From Opitutia bacterium (GTDB lineage Bacteria > Verrucomicrobiota > Verrucomicrobiia > Opitutales > Opitutaceae): a stretch of DNA of 64,000 nt. Positions 43,335 through 52,795 of the stretch are shown here, one piece after another. A model generated the notes under the pieces. That model saw only the letters and a list, made by a program, of their open reading frames with translations. It was not told the DNA's origin and did no database searches. The stretch lies in NCBI GenBank assembly GCA_016217595.1, contig JACRHS010000021.1:157156-221155 (forward strand). Direction: 5' to 3'. The number at the start of each line of letters is the position of its first letter. Position 1 is the first letter of the stretch. Both the position numbers and the translations under genes were made by a program.

Positions 43335-46067
43335 TTATGACAACGCCGCCAGGAGGCGCTGGAGTTCGGTCTGCTTCGCTTTCAGGTCGGCGAGTTGCTT
43401 CTTCGCGCCTTCGAGCACCGCGGGCGGCGCTTTGCCGACGAAGGTCGGATTGTTCAACCGCGCCTCAGTGCCGGCGATGTGTTGTGCAATTTTTTCGAGC
43501 TCCTTCGTCAGGCGCACTTTTTCCGCGCCGGCGTCGACCGTGCTGGCGAGATCGAGGTACAGCGTGCCGAGCGGCGTGACGACCGCGGGCGCGCCATCGA
43601 CGGCGTCCTTGCGCGTGATCTCAGCGGCGCCGCACATGCGGGTGAGCTTGGAGAGCGCGGCGGCGAGGACCGTCCATTCGGCATCGGCCGCCTTCACGAA
43701 GAGGCGGACGTCGCGCCGGCTGGCGAGATTGTGCTCGGCCTTGAGCGCGCGGGATTGGGAGACGAACGCTTTGAGTTTCTCCACTGAATCGGCGGCCACG
43801 CGATCGGGCGTGAGCCCGCGCGCCGCGAGGGCGGCGGCAAACGCCTCGGCGGACTCCAGCCGGACATCGCGCATGAGGAAAGTGCTGGCCGCACCGTAGC
43901 CGAGTTTTTCCCAGAGCTCTTCGGTGATGAAAGGCGTGAACGGATGCAGCAACAGGAGCGTCTGGCGCAGGATGAGATCCTGGAGCGCGAGGCAGTTGAG
44001 CTTCGTCGCTTCGTTTTGCAGCTTCGCCTTGGAGACCTCGACGTACCAGTCGCAGAAATCGCCCCAGAAGAAACTGTAGAGCGCCTGCACCGCGGCGCTG
44101 AACTCGAACTCGCGCAGGCAGCGCTCGACCTCGGCCGTGGTGGCGAGGAGGCGCTGGAGGATGGCGTGGTCGTCGGCGTCGAACTGCGCGACGTCGAGCC
44201 GCGCGAGAATGGTGGCGAGCGAGGAGTTGTCGCCCGACGGGCCGCTCATCTGGCGGAAGCGCGAGGCGTTCCAGAGCTTGTTGCAGAAATTTTTTCCGCT
44301 CTCGATGCGGTCTTCCTGGAAACGGATGTCCTGGCCTTGCGGCGCGATGGAGATGATGCCGAAGCGCAGGCCGTCGGCGCCGTACTTCTCGATGAGGTCG
44401 AGCGGATCGGGCGAGTTGCCGAGCGACTTCGACATCTTGCGGCCCTGCTGGTCGCGGATGATGCCGGTGAAGTAAACGTTCTTGAACGGAATCCGTTTCT
44501 CCAACGGCTGGCCGGGCTCCATGAATTCGAGGCCGGCCATGATCATGCGGGCGACCCAGAAGAAGATGATGTCGGGACCGGTGACGAGCGTGCTCGTCGG
44601 GTAGAAATAATCGAGGCCGGCGGCTTTTTGCGCGGCGGCGTCGGGCCAGCCCATGGTCGCGAACGGCCAGAGCCACGACGAGGCCCACGTGTCGAGCACG
44701 TCCTCCTCCTGCTCCCAGTTTTCTTTGTCGGCCGGACCTTCGAGCGAGATGTGGACCTTGGTCGCGTCGCGCAAATCGGCCTCGGTGAGCTTCTCCTTGT
44801 CGATGCCCTTGCGGTACCAGACCGGGATGCGGTGGCCCCACCAGAGCTGACGGCTGATGCACCAGTCCTGGATGTTTTCGAGCCAGTGCAGGTAAACCTT
44901 GGACCATCGCTCCGGGTGAAACTTGATGTGACCATCGCGCACGGCGGCCTTGGCTTCCTCGACACGCGGGTAACGCAGCCACCATTGCCACGTGAGGCGC
45001 GGCTCGATCGGCACATCGGCGCGCTCGGAATAGCCGACGTTGTTGGAATACGCCTCTTCGCCGACAAGCGCGCCGGCGGCCTTGAGGAGTTCGGCGGCTT
45101 TCTTGCGGCCGGCGAAACGCTCCATGCCGGCGAGCTCGGGGCCGGCCAGCGCGTTGAGCGTGCCGTCGGCGTTGAGCACGTCGATCGCGGGAAGCTTGTG
45201 GCGGTGGCCCACCTCGAAGTCGGCCTTGTCGTGCGCCGGCGTGATCTTGAGCGCGCCAGTGCCGAATTCCTTGTCCACGGCCTTGTCGGCGATGATCGGA
45301 ATCTGCGCGCGGTTGAGCGGACGCCAGACCTTCTGGCCGACGAGCGCGGCATAGCGCGGATCGTCGGGATGCACGGCGATGGCGACGTCGCCCGGGATCG
45401 TCTCGGGACGCGTGGTTTTGACCTCGATGAATTTGCCCGGCTGCTCGACCAGCTCGTAACGCACGTGGTACATGGCGCCGTTGGTCGGCTTCATGATCAC
45501 CTCTTCGTCGGAGAGCGCGGTGAGCGAGACGGGGCACCAGTTGACGAGGCGTTTGCCGCGGTAGATGTGGCCGCGTTTGAAGAGTTCGACGAAAACGTGG
45601 AGGACGGCCTTCGAATAATGCTCGTCCATCGTGAACTGCGTGCGCGACCAGTCGCAGGAGGCGCCGAGACGGCGGAGCTGTTCGAGGATGATGTTGCCCT
45701 TCTCGTGGCGCCAGGCCCACACCTTCTCGAGGAACTTGTCGCGGCCGAGGTCGCGGCGGTGGAGCTTCTGTTTGCGCAACTCGCGCTCGACGACGGTCTG
45801 CGTGGCGATGCCGGCGTGGTCGGTGCCGGGCACCCAGAGGGCGGACTTGCCTTCGAGGCGGGCGCGGCGGATGAGGATGTCCTGAAGCGTGTTGTTGAGC
45901 ACGTGACCCATCGTCAGGACGCCGGTGACGTTGGGCGGCGGGATGACGATGCTATACGGCTCGCGGCCGGGGACGACCTGGCCCGCGAAGGCTTGGGCGG
46001 ACTGCCAGGCGGCATACCACTTTTTTTCGACGTCGCGCGGTTCGTAGCTCTTGCTGATTTCGGCCAT
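43335..46067 (-). CDS. valS: valyl-tRNA synthetase
   Basis: A 910-residue class I aminoacyl-tRNA synthetase that charges tRNA-Val. The HIGH-type motif is HVLN (55-58) after PPPNVTGVLTMG, and KMSKS is at 544-548. Between them lie the connective-peptide editing domain (TTRPETIPGDVAIAVHP near 218-234) and the CISRQLWWGHRIP segment (403-415). The anticodon-binding domain and a C-terminal coiled coil (about 840-910, LNNPTFVGKAPPAVLEGAKKQL) specific to ValS complete it. Full normal length. The start is preceded by a pyrimidine tract containing CCTCC. Confidence 0.98.
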   Translation of the reverse strand: MAEISKSYEPRDVEKKWYAAWQSAQAFAGQVVPGREPYSIVIPPPNVTGVLTMGHVLNNTLQDILIRRARLEGKSALWVPGTDHAGIATQTVVERELRKQKLHRRDLGRDKFLEKVWAWRHEKGNIILEQLRRLGASCDWSRTQFTMDEHYSKAVLHVFVELFKRGHIYRGKRLVNWCPVSLTALSDEEVIMKPTNGAMYHVRYELVEQPGKFIEVKTTRPETIPGDVAIAVHPDDPRYAALVGQKVWRPLNRAQIPIIADKAVDKEFGTGALKITPAHDKADFEVGHRHKLPAIDVLNADGTLNALAGPELAGMERFAGRKKAAELLKAAGALVGEEAYSNNVGYSERADVPIEPRLTWQWWLRYPRVEEAKAAVRDGHIKFHPERWSKVYLHWLENIQDWCISRQLWWGHRIPVWYRKGIDKEKLTEADLRDATKVHISLEGPADKENWEQEEDVLDTWASSWLWPFATMGWPDAAAQKAAGLDYFYPTSTLVTGPDIIFFWVARMIMAGLEFMEPGQPLEKRIPFKNVYFTGIIRDQQGRKMSKSLGNSPDPLDLIEKYGADGLRFGIISIAPQGQDIRFQEDRIESGKNFCNKLWNASRFRQMSGPSGDNSSLATILARLDVAQFDADDHAILQRLLATTAEVERCLREFEFSAAVQALYSFFWGDFCDWYVEVSKAKLQNEATKLNCLALQDLILRQTLLLLHPFTPFITEELWEKLGYGAASTFLMRDVRLESAEAFAAALAARGLTPDRVAADSVEKLKAFVSQSRALKAEHNLASRRDVRLFVKAADAEWTVLAAALSKLTRMCGAAEITRKDAVDGAPAVVTPLGTLYLDLASTVDAGAEKVRLTKELEKIAQHIAGTEARLNNPTFVGKAPPAVLEGAKKQLADLKAKQTELQRLLAALS

Positions 46068-46277
46068 GTTCGGAGGAGGGAAACCGGCAAAGAAGCCCGC
46101 CGCCCCCCGCTAGCGCAAGGGGGAAAATCCCGCGGCCAAGATCCGGCATGCCTCATGCCGCGCAAGGAGGCGCCAAATTAAGCTCTGGGCTTGTGTCAGT
46201 TTGATCGGTCGCTCATAGCCGGAGGCTCTTTTTCGATTTTGCCCTGAACTGCCTGTCTGCACGAAAGGAACCTATCC

Positions 46278-47558
46278 ATGACCCAAATAATGTGGCTCTT
46301 CGTCACACTCATGAGCGCGATCGTCATCTATGTCGGTCTCAAAAAGACGACATTGAATGCCCTCATCTACTCCAAACTGACCGTAATGATGTTCCTCCAG
46401 TACTTCGTCTGGGGCGTTTATTACGTCACCATGGGAACGTATCTGTTCAAAATCGGCTTCAAGGGCAGCGACATCGGACAGGCCTATGGCGCCACTTCCA
46501 TCGCCGGCATCGTGTCGCCTTTCCTCGTCGGCATGGTCGCCGACCGCTTCTTCCCCGCCCAAAAAGTCCTGGCGGCCATGCACATCATGGGCGGCGTGGT
46601 CATGTATATAGTGTCACAGACCGTCGCGCCGGGCGCGTTCTTCTGGGTCTTCCTGCTCTACGCCTGTCTCTATATGCCCACCATCGCGCTGACCAACTCC
46701 ATCTCGTTTTACCAAATGAAGGAGCCGGGCAAGGAGTTTCCGTTTATCCGCGTCTGGGGCACGATCGGCTGGATCGTTGCCGGTCTCATCGTCAGCGCCA
46801 TCAAGCAGGAGGACACCAACACGCCGATGGTAATCTGCGCCGCGGTCTCCGCCCTCACCGGCGTGCTTTGCCTGCTGCTCCCCAACACCCCGCCCAAGGG
46901 CTCCGGCCAGCAGATCCGCATTTCCGATGTGCTCGGCCTCAAGGCCCTGAAGATGTTCCGCGATCCGTCCTTCCTCGTCTTTGCCATCGCCTCGACGCTC
47001 ATCTGCATTCCGCTGGCGTTCTATTATAATTTCACCAACGCCTTCCTCAATCAGAGCGGCATGACCGGCACCGCCGCCAAGATGACCATGGGCCAGATGT
47101 CGGAAATCATCTTCATGATCATCATGCCGTTCTTCTTCGCGCGGCTGGGCGTGAAGAAAATGCTGGTGATCGGCATGGCAGCGTGGGCGCTGCGCTATGT
47201 GATGTTTGCCTATGGCAACGCCGATGCGCTGGTGTGGATGTTCTACCTCGGCATCATCCTCCACGGCATTTGCTACGACTTCTTCTTCGTGACCGGCCAG
47301 ATCTACGTCGACAACTCCGCCCCGGTGGAGATCCAGGCGTCGGCACAAGGGCTGATCACGCTGCTGACCTATGGCATCGGCATGCTGGTCGGCTCGCTGA
47401 TCTCAGGCTTCGTGGTCGATCACTATAAACAAGGTGAGAATCTCTATAACTGGCACTCCATCTGGCTGTGGCCGTTTGGCATGGCCGGCATCGTCATGAT
47501 CGCCTTCCTGCTCTTCTTTAAAGACAAGGGCAACGGCGGCAAGGTCAGCATCCAGTAA
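46278..47558 (+). CDS. nucleoside:proton symporter (NupG/XapB-type MFS)
   Basis: A 426-residue transporter with about 12 transmembrane segments. LTVMMFLQYFVWGVYYVTMGTYL in the first core helix and FPFIRVWGTIGWIVAG are hallmarks of the nucleoside:H+ symporter branch of MFS. Compared with NupG it has an extra hydrophobic N-terminal stretch (1-25). An AAGGA sequence 8-10 bases before ATG 46278 is one of the few clear Shine-Dalgarno sites in the window. It is divergent from valS across 210 bases. Confidence 0.88.
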   Translation: MTQIMWLFVTLMSAIVIYVGLKKTTLNALIYSKLTVMMFLQYFVWGVYYVTMGTYLFKIGFKGSDIGQAYGATSIAGIVSPFLVGMVADRFFPAQKVLAAMHIMGGVVMYIVSQTVAPGAFFWVFLLYACLYMPTIALTNSISFYQMKEPGKEFPFIRVWGTIGWIVAGLIVSAIKQEDTNTPMVICAAVSALTGVLCLLLPNTPPKGSGQQIRISDVLGLKALKMFRDPSFLVFAIASTLICIPLAFYYNFTNAFLNQSGMTGTAAKMTMGQMSEIIFMIIMPFFFARLGVKKMLVIGMAAWALRYVMFAYGNADALVWMFYLGIILHGICYDFFFVTGQIYVDNSAPVEIQASAQGLITLLTYGIGMLVGSLISGFVVDHYKQGENLYNWHSIWLWPFGMAGIVMIAFLLFFKDKGNGGKVSIQ

Positions 47559-47575
47559 GCATTCTGCTTTCCCCG

Positions 47576-47623
47576 CCCCGCCGCGGAATTTCTGCGGCGG
47601 GGTTCGGCGACCCCGCCCTACAG
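47576..47623 (+). repeat. REP-like palindrome, family A, with overlapping hairpin
   Basis: The family A core GGCGGGGT/ACCCCGCC is at 47596-47617, followed by CTACAG. An alternative stem CCCCGCCGC/GCGGCGGGG (47576-47584, 47594-47602) overlaps its left arm, so the two hairpins exclude each other. It sits between convergent genes and may terminate transcription. Confidence 0.78.
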
Positions 47624-47654
47624 CGCAAGCGCCCTTGCCTTACGAGTCGCGCGC

Positions 47655-49601
47655 TCAGCGCTTCTTGCCGGAATGCCCGTCGCCAAACAGTCGGGCCACC
47701 ATGTCCTGGAAACGCTCCTCGACGTATTTGCGTTTCACCTTGAGCGTCTGTGTGAGCTCCTTGCCGACGGAAAAATCATTCTTCACCGGCAGGATGCGTG
47801 TGATCCGCTCGAAGGGTTTGAAGCCATGCTCCTTGGAGATGAGCGCGTTCACCTCTTTCAACAGCACCGAATAGACCTCGTCGTGCTCGATCGAGTCCTT
47901 GCCCTCGGTCTTGATCTCGGACGGCTGGAGCTTGAGCTCGGCGGCGAGGCGCATGAGCTCCTCTTCGTTGACCGCGATGATGGCAGAGAGCTGCTTTTGA
48001 TCCTGCCCCAACACGACCGCGTGGTCGATATAGGCGCTCTCCTTCATCTTTTCCTCCAGCGGCTCGGGCTCCACATTTTCGCCGCCCATCAAAACGATGG
48101 TGTCCTTCGCGCGCCCCACGATCACCACCTCGCCGTTGGCCGAGCGGACCGCGATGTCGCCGGTGTTGAGCCAGCCGTCGGGTGACAAAATCGCGGCGGT
48201 CGCCTCGGGGTTTTTATAATAACCCCGCATCACCTGCGGGCCGCGGGCGAAGACGATGCCCTTTTCGCCCAACGCCGTCTCGCTGCCGTCGTCGCGACGG
48301 ATAACCACCTCGGTGTTGGCAAACGGCGTGCCGGTCGAGCCGAAGGTATTGCGCTCTAGCGTGCGCGACAAAATTCCCGGCGCGCACTCCGTCATGCCGT
48401 AGGCGTTGATGAGCGGAATGCCGATGGCGTTGAACAGCTCGTCGAGATATTTGGGCAACGATCCCGCGCCGCACGTGGCGAGCCGGAGCCGCCCGCCCAC
48501 TTTGGCGCGCATCGGCCGAAACAGCACGCCCGCCAGCAAGTGCCCGGGGTAAAGCAGCCCCGCGCGCACCGCGTGAAAGCCCCAGATCGCCGCGCGCCAC
48601 CACGCCGGACGCCGCTTGAGCACCAGATAGCAGCCGCGAATATGCGCCGCGGAGGTCAGATAGCTCTGGTTGAGTTTGATGAACACCAACACGAGCGCGC
48701 GTTTGAACGCCGGCAGCTCGCTTAGCGCCTTGATGAGCTTCTGGTAAATCGACTCCCACACGCGCGGCACCGAGATCAACACCTGCGGCCGCTCCGCGAG
48801 CAAATCGGCGGCGAAACGGCTGGCCGACGAATACACCACCGTGACGCCGACCGTCAGGCAGCAGTACTCGAACGCCCGCTCGTACACGTGCCACGACGGG
48901 AGCATGACGACCGTCGTCTCGCCCACCGCCGGATCGATGCCGAGCCGCGGCGTGTTGGCGTGCACGTTTTGCAAAAAATTCCCGTGCGTGAGCATCACGC
49001 CCTTCGGGTTGCCGGTCGTGCCCGACGTATAGACGATGGTCAGCAGATCGTCGCCGCGGATCTCCTCGCGGCGGCGCGTCACCAGGTCGGGATCACGCTC
49101 CAGCGCCACCCGGCCGCGGGTCATCAGCTCGGAATAAAAGGTCGTCTTGCTCCGCACCGCCTCGGGCAACGCCTCGCGCGCGCCATCCTCGACGACCACA
49201 ACGGTCGTGCACCGCGCCCAATCGTCGGCGGTGAAATATCCGCTCAGCGCCGCCACCTGCTCCGTGCGTTCGACGATGAGATGGCGCGCGTCGGAATGCC
49301 GGAAAATGAAGGCTGCCTCGCGCGGCGGGGTGTCGGAACCGCGCGGCACGGAGATCGCGCCCGCCGTCATGATCGCGAAATCGGTGGTCGCCCACTCGGG
49401 GCGGTTGTTGACGAAAAACGCGACGTGGTCGCCGCGCCCGATGCCGGCTTCAACCAGCCCGGCCGCCAGCACGCGGATCGCCTCGGCAAACTCGGCGAAG
49501 GTGCGCGTCTCCGGCTCGCCCTTGCCCCGCCACTTGTGCACCACGCGCGCGGGAAACCGCTGCGCGGCGTCAAAGGGAAGATCGAGGAGGGAGCGATACA
49601 T
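47655..49601 (-). CDS. long-chain acyl-CoA synthetase
   Basis: A 648-residue AMP-forming ligase that activates fatty acids to acyl-CoA. The ATP-binding P-loop YTSGTTGNPK is at 191-200; INAYGMTECAPG, GWLNTGDIA and a C-terminal KDTIVLMGGENVEPEPLE segment follow in the expected order. Length and the FKPFERITRI tail match the large FAA1/FadD15-like group. ATG 49601 is chosen over GTG 49640 because it gives the usual N-terminus. Convergent with the nucleoside permease. Confidence 0.93.
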   Translation of the reverse strand: MYRSLLDLPFDAAQRFPARVVHKWRGKGEPETRTFAEFAEAIRVLAAGLVEAGIGRGDHVAFFVNNRPEWATTDFAIMTAGAISVPRGSDTPPREAAFIFRHSDARHLIVERTEQVAALSGYFTADDWARCTTVVVVEDGAREALPEAVRSKTTFYSELMTRGRVALERDPDLVTRRREEIRGDDLLTIVYTSGTTGNPKGVMLTHGNFLQNVHANTPRLGIDPAVGETTVVMLPSWHVYERAFEYCCLTVGVTVVYSSASRFAADLLAERPQVLISVPRVWESIYQKLIKALSELPAFKRALVLVFIKLNQSYLTSAAHIRGCYLVLKRRPAWWRAAIWGFHAVRAGLLYPGHLLAGVLFRPMRAKVGGRLRLATCGAGSLPKYLDELFNAIGIPLINAYGMTECAPGILSRTLERNTFGSTGTPFANTEVVIRRDDGSETALGEKGIVFARGPQVMRGYYKNPEATAAILSPDGWLNTGDIAVRSANGEVVIVGRAKDTIVLMGGENVEPEPLEEKMKESAYIDHAVVLGQDQKQLSAIIAVNEEELMRLAAELKLQPSEIKTEGKDSIEHDEVYSVLLKEVNALISKEHGFKPFERITRILPVKNDFSVGKELTQTLKVKRKYVEERFQDMVARLFGDGHSGKKR

Positions 49602-49698
49602 GTGGCGGGGAATAAAGGACAGGACCGGGCGCGCCGCCACCTCAAAGCGCAGCAGGCGGGCGAGAGGCGGGCGGCTCAGGTTTTACGCAACGGCTTAA

Positions 49699-49724
49699 CT
49701 CCACGAGCGGGACGCCCGTGCCAC
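49699..49724 (+). repeat. REP-like palindrome, family B (one arm mismatch)
   Basis: CACGAGCG (49702-49709) and CGCCCGTG (49713-49720) pair around GGA with one mismatch, followed by CCAC. Located between the acyl-CoA ligase and Gfo genes. Confidence 0.75.
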
Positions 49725-49761
49725 TCAGCAAACAATCGCGCGAAAGTCGCGCTGCGCCCGG

Positions 49762-51129
49762 CTAGAGTCCGGTGACCTCCCAGCCTTTCCGATAAGTGCG
49801 GCGGACAAACGCGTTCGCCTCTTTCACATTATCGAAAGCCAGTTTGCCGGAGTTCCACTCCAGCGTGGTTTGCGGGAACCGCACCGCGACACTGCCGAGC
49901 AACACCGCTTCCGTGAGCGGGCCGGAGTAGTCGAAGTTCGTCGTGGTCTTGCCCTCGCCGGTGCAGGCCTTGGCCCACTGCGTCCAGTGATCCGCGGACA
50001 CGACTGGCGGCAGCGCGAAATCCTTGAACTGCGCCACCGGGAACAGCCGCGGCGTGGCGTAGTGCGGCAGCAGCATCACGCCCTTGGTGCCAATGACGAT
50101 CGAGCCGCTGCTGGGGAAACCGCCCTGACGCTTCTTCTTGGCGTTGGCGTCTTGCTCGACCGGAACGAGCGCGCGAATGTCGGCCGGCGGGAGCTGGTCG
50201 CCATCGTACCAGGTCAGCGCCACGGTCTTGCCCTCGGTGTAACGCGTGCCGGGGAAAACGTAGCGAATCTTCGCGTTGACCGCCCAGTTCCAACGATCCG
50301 GCGCCGGCCCCTCGGAGCGGACGCTGATCGGCGCGGTGAGCTCGAGCGCCTCGAACACCGGGTCGTAAATGTGGCAACCCATGTCGCCAAATGTGCCGGT
50401 GCCGAAATCGAGCCGCTTCCGCCAGTTCAAAGTATGGTAGTAGTTGTTCCCGACGTAGGGTCGATCCGCGCAACCGGCGAGCCACAGGTCCCAGTTGAAG
50501 CCCGCGGGGGGCGTCGCCGTCGGCGCGGGCGGCGCACCGAGATCGCCCCACTTTTTGCTGCACCACAGGTGCACCTCTTTCACCTGCCCGATCGCGCCGC
50601 TCTGGATGAGCGCCACGCCCTGCCGGTAGAATTTGTGCGAGTGCACCTGAATGCCCATCTGCGTGACGAGCCGGTGCTGGCGCGCGTACTCGGTGAGCAC
50701 GCGCGTCTCGTGCAGGCTGTGCGTGAGCGGCTTCTGGCAATAGACGTGTTTGCCGAGCTGCATCGCCGCGAGCGCCATCGGCGCGTGCGTGTGATCCGGC
50801 GTCGAGACGTTCACCGAATCGAGGTTCTTGTGCTCCTTGTCCAGCAGCTCGCGCCAATCCTGATAAATGCGCGCCTCGGGGAAACGCGCCTTCACCTCGG
50901 CCGCCTGGTTGAGGTCGACGTCGGCCACCGCGACGAGCTGCACGAATTCGTTAAAGCAAATCGCCTTGATGTCGGCCAATGCCATGTTGGCCGTGCCGAA
51001 GCTCGCATGGCGCAACACCCGGCTCGGCGGCGCCGCGAGCGCGTGCCGCGAGATAAACGGGGCGACCAGCCCGGCCGTGCCGAGCAGTTTCAGGAAGGAG
51101 CGACGATCGGGGGAAGAACAGTTTTTCAT
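49762..51129 (-). CDS. Tat-exported Gfo/Idh/MocA oxidoreductase
   Basis: A 455-residue oxidoreductase with a twin-arginine signal (PDRRSFLKLLG, residues 8-18). The Rossmann Gly motif is of the subfamily type ASFGTANMA, and the usual EKP is CQKPLT (131-136), as in many exported members. GTFGDMGCHIYDPVFEALEL is the C-terminal active-site segment. It starts 24 bases after the stop of a two-domain DUF1080 gene, so the two form an operon and repeat the module seen at 11.3-14 kb. Confidence 0.92.
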   Translation of the reverse strand: MKNCSSPDRRSFLKLLGTAGLVAPFISRHALAAPPSRVLRHASFGTANMALADIKAICFNEFVQLVAVADVDLNQAAEVKARFPEARIYQDWRELLDKEHKNLDSVNVSTPDHTHAPMALAAMQLGKHVYCQKPLTHSLHETRVLTEYARQHRLVTQMGIQVHSHKFYRQGVALIQSGAIGQVKEVHLWCSKKWGDLGAPPAPTATPPAGFNWDLWLAGCADRPYVGNNYYHTLNWRKRLDFGTGTFGDMGCHIYDPVFEALELTAPISVRSEGPAPDRWNWAVNAKIRYVFPGTRYTEGKTVALTWYDGDQLPPADIRALVPVEQDANAKKKRQGGFPSSGSIVIGTKGVMLLPHYATPRLFPVAQFKDFALPPVVSADHWTQWAKACTGEGKTTTNFDYSGPLTEAVLLGSVAVRFPQTTLEWNSGKLAFDNVKEANAFVRRTYRKGWEVTGL

Positions 51130-51153
51130 GGGGGATGCCGCGGGGGTTTAGGT

Positions 51154-52497
51154 TCAGAGACGTTTGATGGCGATCTGGCGGAACATCACCGGGTCGTTGT
51201 GCCCGGCGAAGCCGAAGCTGCCGGAGGTCCGCGTTTTGCCCGGATGCGCCTTGCCGGCGAGATACTCGGTCACCGTGCTGAGGTCGCAATCGAGGATAAC
51301 GGTGCCGTTGAGCTCCACCTTGATGGTCGAGCCCTTGACGGTGACTTCCTGGTAATTCCACTCGCCGACGGGCCGCAGATAGCCGCGATGCGCCGCCACC
51401 ATGCCGTAGGCCGAGCCGTGGAACTGCCGCACGTCGAGCTTCCCGTACTTCGCGGCGGTATCGTCGAGCACCTGCAACTCGCACAGGCCGACGTAGGCGG
51501 TGTCGCCGCTACCGGGATACCGGATCGCCAGGCCGTTGTTGCCGGCGGGCGGGAGCTTGAATTCGAGACGCGCCACGAAATCGCCGTACTCTTCCTTGGT
51601 GTAAATCGTACCGCCCTTGGCCGGTTTGCAGCAGATGGCGCCCTCGACCACATCGTAATTTTCCACCGGACCGGCCCAGCCGGTGAAATCCCGGCCATTG
51701 AAAATCGGGGCGAAACCCTGCGGGTCGGCGCCGCGCAGCTGCTGGTTGGCCTCGGCCGCGTTTAACTCGCGCACGAAGACATTGCGCCAGCGAATCTCGC
51801 CGCCGTGCGTCTGGAGCTGGATCGGGCCGGCGGGCGGAATCGGCAGCTTGCGCGTCTTGTCGAAGTAGTTTTCCAGAATCGCGCCGTCGACCACGAGCTT
51901 GCTGTTGAGCCAGACCCAGGTGCGGCTGCCGCACTGGATCACGCGCACGTCGTTCCACTCGCCGAACGGTTTGTCGGCCAGCACGAGCGGATCCTTGCCG
52001 GGCGTGCCGGCGCGGTTGTTCCAGAGGCCGCCGGAGCCCTTGTCGGCGCCGAGCTTCCACTTGCCGCCTTCCTTGGTGAAATCCCAGATCTGCACCTGCG
52101 GACAGCCCTTGAGGTAAATGCCACTGTCGGCCTGCGCCACGGTCCGGTATTCGAGCCGCAGCTCGTAGTCGCGGAACTGCTTTTCGCTCGTAAGGAAGAG
52201 GCCCTTGCCGTCGTTGACCAACTCGCCGTTTTCCACGCGCCAGTGCTGGGCGATGTCGACGAGGCTCGCCGCGTGCTTCTTGGCGAACTCTTCCGGCGGC
52301 AACGCGCTCCACTTGCGCGGATCTTCCGTGCTCACGCCCCACCAGCCGGTGAGATCGCGGCCGTTGAACAACGCGGAGAAACCCGGAGGCGGCGCGGTGA
52401 GCGCACTGTTGCCGTCGGCGGCGGAAACTGCGGAGGCGGCGCTAAGCAATAAACCGGCGAGGCCGGCGAACCAGGCGAGGCGGGAATAAATTTTCAT
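51154..52497 (-). CDS. secreted protein with two DUF1080 domains
   Basis: A 447-residue exported protein. After a signal peptide (about 1-25) come two tandem DUF1080 domains: about 35-230 (FSALFNGRDLTGWWG, WRVENGELVNDG, LRLEYRTVAQADSGIYLKG) and about 245-445 (FAPIFNGRDFTGWAG, VEGAICCKPAKGG, EFKLPPAGNNGLAIRYPG). The domains differ clearly from each other and may bind or cleave different parts of a glycan. The family includes 3-keto-disaccharide hydrolases. First gene of an operon with a Gfo/Idh/MocA enzyme. Confidence 0.88.
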   Translation of the reverse strand: MKIYSRLAWFAGLAGLLLSAASAVSAADGNSALTAPPPGFSALFNGRDLTGWWGVSTEDPRKWSALPPEEFAKKHAASLVDIAQHWRVENGELVNDGKGLFLTSEKQFRDYELRLEYRTVAQADSGIYLKGCPQVQIWDFTKEGGKWKLGADKGSGGLWNNRAGTPGKDPLVLADKPFGEWNDVRVIQCGSRTWVWLNSKLVVDGAILENYFDKTRKLPIPPAGPIQLQTHGGEIRWRNVFVRELNAAEANQQLRGADPQGFAPIFNGRDFTGWAGPVENYDVVEGAICCKPAKGGTIYTKEEYGDFVARLEFKLPPAGNNGLAIRYPGSGDTAYVGLCELQVLDDTAAKYGKLDVRQFHGSAYGMVAAHRGYLRPVGEWNYQEVTVKGSTIKVELNGTVILDCDLSTVTEYLAGKAHPGKTRTSGSFGFAGHNDPVMFRQIAIKRL

Positions 52498-52724
52498 GGG
52501 CAATATTGGGGACAATCCGAGAGAGGATCGAACCGCGGGATTGTCCACTTTGAAAGCTCCGCCCTCCCCATTCTGGTGAGGGTGTTGACCACCGCTGAAG
52601 CCGGGCTAATCGGCGGCGGCGCGGAAGACGGTGCGGAGCCGCGCACGCACGCCGGGATTCAGAGCGCGGGCTAAAGCACCGCGCCACTTGCCGAGACTCG
52701 CGCCACCAAGCGCCAAACTTCAGA

Positions 52725-52749
52725 GGCGGGCGTAAAGCCCGCCCCACCA
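52725..52749 (+). repeat. REP-like palindrome, family C
   Basis: GGCGGGC-GTAAA-GCCCGCC (52725-52743) is followed by CCACCA, in the 298-base space between the decarboxylase and the DUF1080 gene. The rest of that space holds nothing I recognise. Confidence 0.72.
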
Positions 52750-52795
52750 TAGCCCGCCCTACCTCCGCGCGATGATCGGCCGTGCTACGGCCGGC

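Noticed and set aside
43944..46181. Long plus-strand open frame antisense to valS
   Set aside because: valS is intact on the minus strand; the antisense frame shows no recognisable motif.
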